Source: Rhizobium bangladeshense (lineage in GTDB: Bacteria; Pseudomonadota; Alphaproteobacteria; Rhizobiales; Rhizobiaceae). Taken from it: a DNA stretch of 64,000 nt. Positions 48,687 through 56,406 of this stretch are shown in pieces. How positions within the stretch are numbered: position 1 is the first letter of the stretch; every line of letters starts with the position of its first letter. Made by a program: the position numbers and the translations under genes. The stretch covers positions 2,917,001-2,981,000 of the forward strand of contig NZ_CP071612.1 of the NCBI RefSeq assembly GCF_017357245.1, written 5' to 3'. Below the pieces are notes generated by a model. That model searched no databases, had not been told where the DNA came from, and was given only the letters and a program-made list of their open reading frames with translations.

Positions 48687-49924
48687 AATTTGCACCGGAT
48701 GCCGGCTTCCGCAAGAACCGGAAACTCAAGGACGCCCTTCTCCGCCACAAGGCTTTTTCGAAGGATGGCTTTTCCGAGCGTCTCTTCGGTCTCCTCTTCT
48801 CCGGCCTCGTCTACCCGCAGATCTGGGAGGATCCGGATCTTGACATGCAGGCGATGGAGCTGCAGCCAAATCATCGCATCGTCACCATCGGCTCTGGCGG
48901 CTGCAACATGCTCGCCTATCTCTCCAGGGCACCGGCCTCGATCGACGTCGTCGATCTCAATCCGCACCACATTGCGCTGAACCGCCTGAAGCTTGCCGCA
49001 TTCAAATACCTTCCCGGTCACGCCGATCTCGTCCGCTTCCTGGCAATGCCGAATGAGAAGTCGAACAGCCGCGCCTACGATCAGCATCTCGCCGCCAAGC
49101 TCGACGAGACGACGCGCAGTTACTGGAACGGCCGCAAGTTCGGCCGCCGCCGCGTCACCGTTTTCGACCGCAATATTTATGAAACGGGCCTGCTCGGCCG
49201 CTTCATCGGCGCAGCCCATCTCCTTGCCCGTCTGCACGGCGTCAAACTGCGCGAGATGACCAAAACCCGCTCGATCCGCGAGCAGCGTCAGTTCTTCGAC
49301 GAGCAGATCGCACCCCTGTTCGAGAAGCCGGTCGTACGCTGGATCACTGGCCGCAAAAGCTCGCTCTTCGGACTCGGGATTCCGCCGCAGCAATATGACG
49401 AGCTTGCAAGCCTTGCCGCCGATCAATCGATCGCGCCGGTGCTCAAGCACCGCCTAGAAAAGCTCGCCTGTCATTTCCCGATGCGCGACAACTATTTCGC
49501 CTGGCAGGCCTTCGGCCGCCGCTACGGCACGGAGGAAGAAGGCCCGCTGCCGACCTATCTGAGGCCCGAGCACTACGAGGTGATCCGCGCCAATGTGGAT
49601 CGCGTCAACGTCCACCATGCAAGCTTTACCGAACTTCTGGCTCGCGAGCCGGCGGCCTCGCGTGACCGCTACATCCTGCTCGACGCGCAGGACTGGATGA
49701 CCGACGGCCAATTGAACGACGTCTGGCGCGAGATCACCCGCACTGCCCGCGAAGGCGCACGCGTGATCTTCCGCACCGCCGCCGAAAGGAGCATTATCGA
49801 AGGTCGTCTCTCTCCTTCGATCCGCGACCAATGGGACTACTTCGAGGAGAAGTCGCGAGAGCTGAGCGCGCTCGATCGCTCGGCGATCTACGGCGGCTTC
49901 CACATCTACGGGAAAAAGGCGTGA
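48680..49924 (+). CDS. btaA: BtaA: SAM:diacylglycerol 3-amino-3-carboxypropyltransferase
   Basis: The 414-residue protein (DUF3419 family) transfers the 3-amino-3-carboxypropyl group of SAM to diacylglycerol, giving diacylglyceryl-homoserine, the first step to the phosphorus-free betaine lipid DGTS. Marks: LVYPQIWEDPDLDMQAMEL near residue 45, the SAM-binding HRIVTIGSGGCNMLAYLSRAPASIDVVDLNPHHIALNRLKL (about 63-105), and YILLDAQDWMTDGQLNDVWREI late in the protein. The stop overlaps the btaB start by 3 bases (GTGA). Confidence 0.92.
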   Translation: MSEFAPDAGFRKNRKLKDALLRHKAFSKDGFSERLFGLLFSGLVYPQIWEDPDLDMQAMELQPNHRIVTIGSGGCNMLAYLSRAPASIDVVDLNPHHIALNRLKLAAFKYLPGHADLVRFLAMPNEKSNSRAYDQHLAAKLDETTRSYWNGRKFGRRRVTVFDRNIYETGLLGRFIGAAHLLARLHGVKLREMTKTRSIREQRQFFDEQIAPLFEKPVVRWITGRKSSLFGLGIPPQQYDELASLAADQSIAPVLKHRLEKLACHFPMRDNYFAWQAFGRRYGTEEEGPLPTYLRPEHYEVIRANVDRVNVHHASFTELLAREPAASRDRYILLDAQDWMTDGQLNDVWREITRTAREGARVIFRTAAERSIIEGRLSPSIRDQWDYFEEKSRELSALDRSAIYGGFHIYGKKA

Positions 49925-50595
49925 GCAAAGCCGGCGCCGAGACGGCGGAAAAGAGCGAGCAGCATGCCAGCCTCATGGATGGCATGTACCGCTACCAGCG
50001 CCATATCTACGACCTGACGCGAAAATATTACCTGCTTGGGCGCGACAGCACGATCCGCAATCTGGACGTGCCTGACGGCGGCACCTTGCTCGAAGTCGGC
50101 TGCGGCACGGGGCGCAACATGGCTTTGGCTCATCGACATTTCCCGAGCGCCAAGCTGTTCGGCCTCGATATCTCCCAGGAAATGCTGATTTCGGCGCGCA
50201 AGACCTTCGCCACCAAGGCGACGATTCCGGAGTTCCGCGTCGCCGACGCCACGGCGTTTACGCCGCGTGAATTCGGTGTCAGTGGCTTCGACCGCATCCT
50301 GATTTCCTATGCTCTGTCGATGATTCCCGATTGGGAACGCGCCGTCGATGCATCGATCGCCGCGCTCAATCCCGGCGGCCAGTTGCATATTGTCGATTTC
50401 GGCCAGCAAGAAGCCCTGCCGCGCTGGTTCCGAAGCATTCTGCAGGCCTGGCTTGCGAAATTCCATGTCACTCCCCGCGCCGATCTGCGGGAGGTTCTGG
50501 AAGCGCAGTCCCGGGAACACGGTGCGCAACTGTCCTTTGAAACAGTCGGCGGCGGTTACGCCTGGCGGGCGGCAATTATCAGCAGGCGTTCATAA
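49921..50595 (+). CDS. btaB: BtaB: DGTS N-methyltransferase
   Basis: The 224-residue SAM-dependent enzyme should methylate diacylglyceryl-homoserine three times to give DGTS. SAM motif I is GTLLEVGCGTGRNMALAHRHFP (about residues 50-70); LFGLDISQEMLISARK and DRILISYALSMIPDWERAVDASIAALNPGGQLHIVDF follow. MYRYQRHIYDLTRKYYLLGRD at the N-terminus is typical of BtaB. I choose the GTG at 49921 overlapping the btaA stop (GTGA); ATG 49975 is an alternative. Replacing phospholipids under phosphate starvation is the known role of the pair. Confidence 0.92.
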   Translation: MSKAGAETAEKSEQHASLMDGMYRYQRHIYDLTRKYYLLGRDSTIRNLDVPDGGTLLEVGCGTGRNMALAHRHFPSAKLFGLDISQEMLISARKTFATKATIPEFRVADATAFTPREFGVSGFDRILISYALSMIPDWERAVDASIAALNPGGQLHIVDFGQQEALPRWFRSILQAWLAKFHVTPRADLREVLEAQSREHGAQLSFETVGGGYAWRAAIISRRS

Positions 50596-50722
50596 TTCGC
50601 TTGAAACTAACCGATTTTTTACGTTGATATGGTGAAAAGAGGGTTATTCCTCTGCTGGGCTCGTCGTTTTCGAAGGTCAGACTGTGGGGCAAAGAGATCA
50701 TTCGGTTCACGACGGGATACCC

Positions 50723-51520
50723 ATGCGCCGGCTTTTGTGTTGCGTTCTGCCCCTGGCCATCCTGCTGGCCGGTTGCTCTTCCTCCGGTTATGACTATCTC
50801 GAAACGGCATCGATCAAACCGAAGACGCGCTTCAAGGACACTGATCCGCAGGATTTCGGAGCAAAGCATCCGCATCAGAACGCGGTTCATGGTATCGACA
50901 TCTCCAAATGGCAGGGCGATATCGACTGGAGTACGGTGAAGACTTCCGGCGTCGCCTTCGCCTTCATCAAGGCGACAGAAGGCAAGGACCGGCTAGACCC
51001 CCGCTTTGACGAATACTGGCGCGAGGCTCGCGCCGCCGGTATCCCGCACGCTCCCTATCATTTCTATTATTTCTGCTCCTCGGCCGACCAGCAGGCCGAC
51101 TGGTTCATCCGCAACGTGCCGAAGGACGCCATGCGCCTGCCGCCAGTGCTCGACGTCGAATGGAACGGCGAATCGAAGACCTGCCGCTATCGTCCCGACC
51201 CGGAAACGGTGCGCGCGGAAATGCAGCGCTTTATGGACCGGCTGGAGGCCTATTACGGCAAACGCCCAATCATCTATACCTCGGTCGATTTCCACCGCGA
51301 AAACCTCGTTGGCTACTTTCAGGACTATCATTTCTGGGTGCGCTCGGTGGCAAAACACCCGGAAGCGACTTACTCCGACCGTCGCTGGGCCTTCTGGCAA
51401 TATACCTCGACCGGTGTTGTTCCCGGCATCAAGGGACCGACCGATATTAACGTTTTTGCCGGCAGCGCAAAGAACTGGAACAATTGGGTCGCGACCGTTT
51501 CTAAGGATGCAAATTCTTAG
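50723..51520 (+). CDS. GH25 family lysozyme-like lipoprotein
   Basis: The 265-residue protein has a lipoprotein signal (MRRLLCCVLPLAILLAGCSSSG, Cys at about 18) and a glycoside hydrolase 25 domain. Family residues: Asp in VHGIDISKWQGDIDW (about 58-72), Asp and Glu in PPVLDVEWNG (about 138-147), and FWQYTSTGVVPGIKGPTDINVF at the C-terminus. GH25 enzymes are N,O-acetylmuramidases. Placement in the cell envelope of a Gram-negative is inferred from the lipobox. A Met at 50684 would put 13 residues before the signal peptide and is unlikely. Confidence 0.9.
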   Translation: MRRLLCCVLPLAILLAGCSSSGYDYLETASIKPKTRFKDTDPQDFGAKHPHQNAVHGIDISKWQGDIDWSTVKTSGVAFAFIKATEGKDRLDPRFDEYWREARAAGIPHAPYHFYYFCSSADQQADWFIRNVPKDAMRLPPVLDVEWNGESKTCRYRPDPETVRAEMQRFMDRLEAYYGKRPIIYTSVDFHRENLVGYFQDYHFWVRSVAKHPEATYSDRRWAFWQYTSTGVVPGIKGPTDINVFAGSAKNWNNWVATVSKDANS

Positions 51521-51601
51521 TAACGTCTTTCAATCTTTCTTGCTTCCGTCACATTCCTCTGTGAAAGCGACGGGCATCCATTTTCTATAAGGACCGCATT
51601 C

Positions 51602-52825
51602 ATGCACCGCTCGCTCACAAGCCGCTCTGCACTCGCCCTCCTGTTTGCCCTTACTTTTGCAGGCGGCGCGGCCGCCCAGCAGGCGCCAGCTGCCTCCGAC
51701 CCGTCGGCAGCGCCCTGCGGCGGCGATCTGTCCGACTTCCTCGAGGGCGTCAAGGCCGACGCAATTGCAGCGGGCGCCAGCGCGGCGGCCGCCGATGAGG
51801 CGCTCGCCGGCGCCGAGGTCGATCAGAAGGTCCTGAGCCGCGATCGCGCCCAAGGCGTCTTCAAGCAGACCTTCCTCGAATTCTCCCAGCGCACCGTCAG
51901 CCAGGCCCGCCTCGACATCGGCCGCCAGAAAATGAAGCAATATGCCGACGTCTTTGCCCGGGCCGAGCAGGAGTTCGGCGTGCCCCCCGGCGTCATCACC
52001 GCCTTCTGGGCGATGGAAACCGACTTCGGCGCTGTCCAGGGCGATTTCAACACTCGCAACGCTCTGGTGACCCTGTCGCACGACTGCCGCCGCCCGGAAC
52101 TCTTCCGTCCGCAGCTTATCGCCCTCATCGAAATGGTCCAGCACGGCGACCTCGACCCCGCCACCAACACCGGCGCCTGGGCCGGCGAGATCGGCCAGGT
52201 ACAGATGCTGCCGCGCGACATCATCGCCTATGGCATGGATGGTGACGGCGACGGCCACGTCCGCCTGAAGCAAAGCAGCCCGGACGCCATTCTGACGGCA
52301 GCGAAATTCATCCAGCATCTCGGTTTCGAGCGCGGTCAGCCCTGGCTGCAGGAAGTGACCTTGCCCGACAACCTGCCCTTCGAGAAATCCGGCCTTGGCG
52401 GCACGATGAAGGCCAGCGAGTGGTTCGCGCTCGGCGTCAAGCCGCGCGACGGCAACACGGGCTTCGGCGATCTCGAAGGCGACCTCGTGCTGCCGCAGGG
52501 CCGCATGGGACCGGCCTTCATTGCCTATCCGAATTTCAAGATCTATCTCGAATGGAACAAGTCGTTCATCTACACGACTTCGGCCGCCTATTTCGCGACC
52601 CGCCTTTCTGGCGCCCCGACTTACCTGAAGGGCACACCGGAACAAGGGCTCGCCAATGACCAGATGAAGACGCTGCAGAGCAAGCTGCAGTCGCTCGGAC
52701 ATGATGTCGGCGAGATCGACGGCATCCTCGGTTCCGGCACGCGTGTCGCGATCCAGAAGGAGCAGCAGCGGTTGGGCATGCCGGCAGACGGCTGGGCGAC
52801 GCCCGCCCTTCTCAACGCTCTCTAA
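51602..52825 (+). CDS. Lytic murein transglycosylase, MltB family
   Basis: The 407-residue protein has a signal peptide (to about AAAQQAPAA, residue 20-25), an SLT_2/MltB domain (about 40-335) and a C-terminal peptidoglycan-binding_1 domain (about 345-407, MKTLQSKLQSLGHDVGEIDGILGSGTRVAIQKEQQRLGMPADG). The catalytic Glu is in VITAFWAMETDFGAVQGDFNT; GEIGQVQMLPRDIIAYGMDGDGDGHV is a further family mark. No lipobox is seen, so it should be a soluble periplasmic enzyme. It lies 80 bases after the GH25 gene and may share its transcript. Confidence 0.92.
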   Translation: MHRSLTSRSALALLFALTFAGGAAAQQAPAASDPSAAPCGGDLSDFLEGVKADAIAAGASAAAADEALAGAEVDQKVLSRDRAQGVFKQTFLEFSQRTVSQARLDIGRQKMKQYADVFARAEQEFGVPPGVITAFWAMETDFGAVQGDFNTRNALVTLSHDCRRPELFRPQLIALIEMVQHGDLDPATNTGAWAGEIGQVQMLPRDIIAYGMDGDGDGHVRLKQSSPDAILTAAKFIQHLGFERGQPWLQEVTLPDNLPFEKSGLGGTMKASEWFALGVKPRDGNTGFGDLEGDLVLPQGRMGPAFIAYPNFKIYLEWNKSFIYTTSAAYFATRLSGAPTYLKGTPEQGLANDQMKTLQSKLQSLGHDVGEIDGILGSGTRVAIQKEQQRLGMPADGWATPALLNAL

Positions 52826-52964
52826 TCGCCGCTGACACTCCCGCCGCTCGCTTCGCAAGAAACGGGTGGCGCCGCTTTCCCTGCCCGTTAAACCATTATG
52901 GTGAGCAGCGACGCCGGAATTGGACGAGACGGTGACGATGCGGCTTGGGATGGAGGAGGACGGC

Positions 52965-53870
52965 ATGGACACCAGAATGAACGCGTGGACCTGGAGCCTG
53001 CTGCTCCTGCTCGGTCTCATCTGGGGCGGCTCCTTTTTCTTCGCGCGCATCGCCGTCCAGCATATCCCGCCGCTGACCCTCGTCTTCCTCCGGCTGCTGC
53101 TGGCCGGGCTCGCATTGCACATTTATATCGCCGGCCGTTTAGACGTCTATCAGACCCTGAAATCCCGCTGGCGCGAATTCCTGATCCTCGGGCTGATCAA
53201 CAATGCTCTGCCGCATGCTCTGATCTTCTTCGGCCAGACCCGAATCGGCGCCGGCCTTGCGGCGATCCTCAACGCCACGACGCCGATCTGGACCGTGCTG
53301 ACCGCCAATTACCTCACCTCCGACGAAAAGCTGTCCTCTGCCAAGATCGCAGGCTGCCTCGTCGGCCTGGCCGGAACGATCGTGCTGATCGGCCCCGGAC
53401 TGTCAGCCAGCGGCCAAGCACCCCTTTGGGCGCTGCTGCTTCCCGTGCTTGCCGCCATCTCCTACGGGTTCGCAGCCATCTACGGAAAGCGGTTCAAGGA
53501 CGTTCCGGCACCAGTCACCGCCGCCGGCCAGTTGACCGCATCCTCGCTAATTACCTTGCCGCTCTCATTGCTGGCCGATCGCCCTTGGACGCTCTCCTTG
53601 CCGCCGCTCGATATCGTTTTCGCCGTTCTGGCGCTGGCGCTGGTATCGACCGCTTTCGCCTACATTCTCTATTTCCGGATCATGGCGGCGGCCGGCGCCA
53701 CGAACGCCTCGCTTGTCACTCTGCTGGTGCCGCCAAGCGCAATCCTTCTCGGCGTGCTTTTTCTCGGTGAACGGCTGGCGCTTGGCGAATTCGCCGGCAT
53801 GGCGCTGATCGGTTTCGGCCTCGTCATCCTCGATGGCCGCGCCTATCGCGCGCTGGTGAAACCCGCCTGA
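52965..53870 (+). CDS. EamA/DMT family transporter
   Basis: The 301-residue protein has ten membrane spans in two EamA repeats. The first repeat has LLLLLGLIWGGSFFFARIAVQHIPPLTLVFLRLLLAGLAL and the second starts near LLPVLAAISYGFAAIYGKRF (about residue 150). GLAAILNATTPIWTVLTA and ASLVTLLVPPSAILLGVLFLGERL are the usual family helices. Substrate unknown; metabolite export is usual. Start at 52965 follows GGAGGAGGAC; Mets further upstream have weaker sites. Confidence 0.87.
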   Translation: MDTRMNAWTWSLLLLLGLIWGGSFFFARIAVQHIPPLTLVFLRLLLAGLALHIYIAGRLDVYQTLKSRWREFLILGLINNALPHALIFFGQTRIGAGLAAILNATTPIWTVLTANYLTSDEKLSSAKIAGCLVGLAGTIVLIGPGLSASGQAPLWALLLPVLAAISYGFAAIYGKRFKDVPAPVTAAGQLTASSLITLPLSLLADRPWTLSLPPLDIVFAVLALALVSTAFAYILYFRIMAAAGATNASLVTLLVPPSAILLGVLFLGERLALGEFAGMALIGFGLVILDGRAYRALVKPA

Positions 53871-54134
53871 CGGGCGGTTGCATTTCGTCTATGCTTTCAA
53901 CCACTTGCAAGCCTGCCATGTTTTAGGCTCACAGGTAAATCCGTAATCGCCTGATTTAACGCCGCGTTAAAATGTGTGAACAAAAATTACGTGAAGATTA
54001 TTGTTTTATTCCAACAGCTTGCGAAAACGATGTTCGACTTATCCACCGCCCATTTCGGCGGCGCAGCATACAATTCGCTTTCCAACCGACATATTTCAGA
54101 CATAATATCAGCCGGTTAACGCGAGGAGACAGAC
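53871..54134. other. Spacer before the 25-residue ORF
   Basis: About 264 bases. The right half is AT-rich and must carry the promoter of the small ORF; a CATAATAT near 54102 is a possible -10, but I cannot pair it with a good -35. Otherwise nothing is seen. Confidence 0.35.
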
Positions 54135-54212
54135 ATGGGACTCACGCAATCCTTGAATGTTCTGTTGGTCAGTGCAGCGTTCGTTTTCGTCCTATCCATG
54201 CTCTTCATTTGA
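54135..54212 (+). CDS. 25-residue single-span membrane peptide
   Basis: The ORF reads MGLTQSLNVLLVSAAFVFVL followed by SMLFI. From residue 6 on it is one hydrophobic helix, with a short polar N-terminus. A strong ribosome site, GAGGAGA, stands six bases before the ATG. A perfect bidirectional terminator follows at 54272-54304, and an AT-rich leader precedes it. These three together support a real small gene that most gene finders would omit. No function can be assigned; peptides of this size often regulate a larger membrane protein. Confidence 0.6.
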   Translation: MGLTQSLNVLLVSAAFVFVLSMLFI

Positions 54213-54271
54213 GCGGGGTGGCGGGCGTGTACGCTGATAGTGCCTAAACTCCCCTGATCAATCCGCCAACG

Positions 54272-54304
54272 AAAAGCGCATGTCCCGCCCGACATGCGCT
54301 TTTT
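54272..54304. terminator. Bidirectional terminator between the small ORF and metF
   Basis: A perfect 13-bp stem AAAAGCGCATGTC / GACATGCGCTTTT with a 6-base loop, five T on the plus strand and four on the minus strand. It ends the small ORF transcript from the left and the metF transcript from the right. Confidence 0.88.
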
Positions 54305-54326
54305 CACTTTTGAATGTTGCGGAAAA

Positions 54327-55229
54327 TCAGGCCGCTGCGCCCGCGCTCTTTGTCGCCCGACGGGACAAGCCGAGATTTTCGAGCACCGCGGAAACCAGCG
54401 GCGCGCGGTTCATTGTATAGAGATGGAACTCATCGATGCCGCGCCGGACGAGATCCTCGATCTGTTCGGCGGCAACGTCGGCCGCGACCTTCGCCCGTTC
54501 CTCGGGCTTGTCGTCGAAGCCGGAAAAACGTTCGTCGAGGAAGGCGGGGATGACCGTGCCGCAGGCGCCGGCGAAACGCTTCAGTTGCGTCAGGTTCTGG
54601 ATCGGCATGATGCCGGGCACGATCGGGATCGAGATGCCGGCAGCGCGCACTCGCTCCAGGTAACGCTCGAAATTGTCGTTGTCGAAGAAGAACTGCGTTA
54701 GCGCCCGGTCGGCGCCGTTGTCGGCCTTGCGCTTCAGCATCTCGATATCGGCGGCCGTATCGCGGCTCTCAGGATGCTTTTCGGGATAGGCGGAGACCGA
54801 GATCTCGAAATTTCCGATCTCCTTGAGCCCGGCCACCAACTCGGCCGCGTTGGCATACCCCCCGGGGTGCGGCGCGTAGGGCGCGCCAGCGCCGCCGGGC
54901 GCATCACCGCGCAACGCCACGAAATGCGTCACGCCGGCATTGCGGAATGTATCTATCACCTGATGCGTCTCTTCCTTCGTCGCGCCGACGCAGGTCAGAT
55001 GAGATGCGGTGGCAAGCGGCGTCTGCGCCAGGAAGCGCGTGACGGTCGACAGGGTCGGCGCCTTGGTCGTGCCGCCGGCGCCATAGGTCACCGATACGAA
55101 ATCCGGCTCCCAGTCCTGCAGCTTGCTGACGGTCTCCCAAAGCTGGCCTTCCATCTCTTCCGATTTCGGCGGGAAGAATTCGAAAGAGATCCCGATGTTG
55201 CGCCCGCGTGCTTCGTTTTTCAAAGCCAT
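54327..55229 (-). CDS. metF: Methylenetetrahydrofolate reductase
   Basis: The 300-residue FAD enzyme makes 5-methyl-THF for methionine synthesis. ISFEFFPPKSEEMEGQLWE holds the catalytic Glu (about residue 15), and FVSVTYGAGGTTK, HLTCVGATKEE, FVALRGDAPGG, LTQFFFDNDNF and VPGIMPIQN follow in order as in the TIM-barrel family. The ATG is 1 base after the stop of the upstream regulator gene, with GGGAGA inside that gene, so translation is coupled. A terminator follows. Confidence 0.96.
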   Translation of the reverse strand: MALKNEARGRNIGISFEFFPPKSEEMEGQLWETVSKLQDWEPDFVSVTYGAGGTTKAPTLSTVTRFLAQTPLATASHLTCVGATKEETHQVIDTFRNAGVTHFVALRGDAPGGAGAPYAPHPGGYANAAELVAGLKEIGNFEISVSAYPEKHPESRDTAADIEMLKRKADNGADRALTQFFFDNDNFERYLERVRAAGISIPIVPGIMPIQNLTQLKRFAGACGTVIPAFLDERFSGFDDKPEERAKVAADVAAEQIEDLVRRGIDEFHLYTMNRAPLVSAVLENLGLSRRATKSAGAAA

Positions 55230-55230
55230 G

Positions 55231-56259
55231 TCATACTCTCCCGGCAAATGTAGGTTCGGCGCCTTCGCTCGTCTGCGAAGCCATGAGGCGCCTCGGATCG
55301 CGCGCGAGCCAGACGGTGACCGTCAGCCCCTGCCCGCCCTGCTGACCCGGATGAAGGTCGACGACCTGCTCGACATCGAGCCCGGCCTTGCGCAGCCAAT
55401 CGGACATCGACTGGTGCGAGAAGCCGAGCCGGACGTGCGCATGCTCGTCGCGGAGATATTCGAGCGTGTGCGGCGCAAGATCGATGACCACGAGCCGGCC
55501 GCCCGGCCGGAGCATGCGCGCCGCTTCCGTAATCGCAATCTCCGGCTGGTCGAAAAAATGCAGGACCTGATGAATCGTCACCAGATCGAAATCCTGCCCC
55601 TCGAACGGCAGGTTCAGAATATCGGCGTGGCGCACCGTCGCCTTGGTGATGCGGGACTTGTCGAGGTTGGCGCGCGCCACGCTCAGCATGTCGCGGCTGG
55701 CGTCGACGCCGATCGCCCGCCGGTAGAGCCCGGATAGGAGTTCGAGGATGCGACCGGTTCCGGTGCCGAGATCGAGCAGCGAATCGATCGGCTGGTTGCC
55801 GAGCAGACGGATGACGGCGGCGTCGACCTCCTCGTCGGCGGCATGCAGGCGGCGAAGTTCGTCCCATTCAGCAGCGTTGCGGCTGAAATAGGCCTGTGCC
55901 CGCTCGGCCCGCTGGCGCTTGACCGCCGACAGCCGCTCGCCATCGCGAAGGATGGTCGGATCGTTCTCGGAGACATGCTTGAGCAACGCCCGAACGAGCA
56001 TTGCTGCCTTGCCGTCCTGCTTGAGACGGAAGTAGGCCCAGGCGCCCTCCTGGTAGCGTTCAATCAGTTCGGCCTCGCCGAGCAGCTTCAGGTGGCGGGA
56101 AATACGGGGCTGAGATTGACCGAGAATTTCGGTAAGATCGGTCACCGTCAAGTCGCCGCCGTCGAGAAGCGCCAGAAGACGCAGGCGCGTGGGTTCGCCG
56201 GCCGCCTTCAAGACGTCCACAAGCCCATCCAGTCCAAGCTTCAAGGGTTCGCTCATCAT
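55231..56259 (-). CDS. ArsR-type regulator fused to a SAM-methyltransferase domain (SahR-like)
   Basis: The protein has about 342 residues. The N-terminal winged helix (about residues 5-90) is ArsR type: VLKAAGEPTRLRLLALLDGGDLTVTDLTEILGQSQPRISRHLKLL. A SAM-binding domain follows (LLDLGTGTGRILELLSGLYRRAIGVDASRDML, HQVLHFFDQPEIAITEAARMLRPGGRLVVIDL). The cysteine ligands of metal-sensing ArsR are absent. This fusion next to metF fits the SahR group, described in Proteobacteria as sensing S-adenosylhomocysteine and controlling methionine genes; the assignment is by recall. A palindromic operator lies 16 bases upstream. The start could be 56256. Confidence 0.82.
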   Translation of the reverse strand: MMSEPLKLGLDGLVDVLKAAGEPTRLRLLALLDGGDLTVTDLTEILGQSQPRISRHLKLLGEAELIERYQEGAWAYFRLKQDGKAAMLVRALLKHVSENDPTILRDGERLSAVKRQRAERAQAYFSRNAAEWDELRRLHAADEEVDAAVIRLLGNQPIDSLLDLGTGTGRILELLSGLYRRAIGVDASRDMLSVARANLDKSRITKATVRHADILNLPFEGQDFDLVTIHQVLHFFDQPEIAITEAARMLRPGGRLVVIDLAPHTLEYLRDEHAHVRLGFSHQSMSDWLRKAGLDVEQVVDLHPGQQGGQGLTVTVWLARDPRRLMASQTSEGAEPTFAGRV

Positions 56260-56274
56260 CAGCCCAATCAAGAT

Positions 56275-56290
56275 ATAAAGATATCTTTAT
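56275..56290. promoter_or_regulatory. Perfect 16-bp operator of the regulator-metF operon
   Basis: ATAAAGATATCTTTAT is fully self-complementary and lies 16 bases before the regulator start codon, where a repressor would block transcription or its beginning. It is of the size and AT-rich type bound by ArsR-family dimers, so autoregulation of the regulator-metF operon is likely. Confidence 0.7.
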
Positions 56291-56406
56291 GTGATTTAAA
56301 CGGCGGTGACAAGCGGCAATTCGCACTCTCTGCGAAATCGACTGCTCCCATTGCGACAGGAGCGAACATGAAAAAAGCCGGGGCTTTCGTAAACAAAACG
56401 CTGCGA

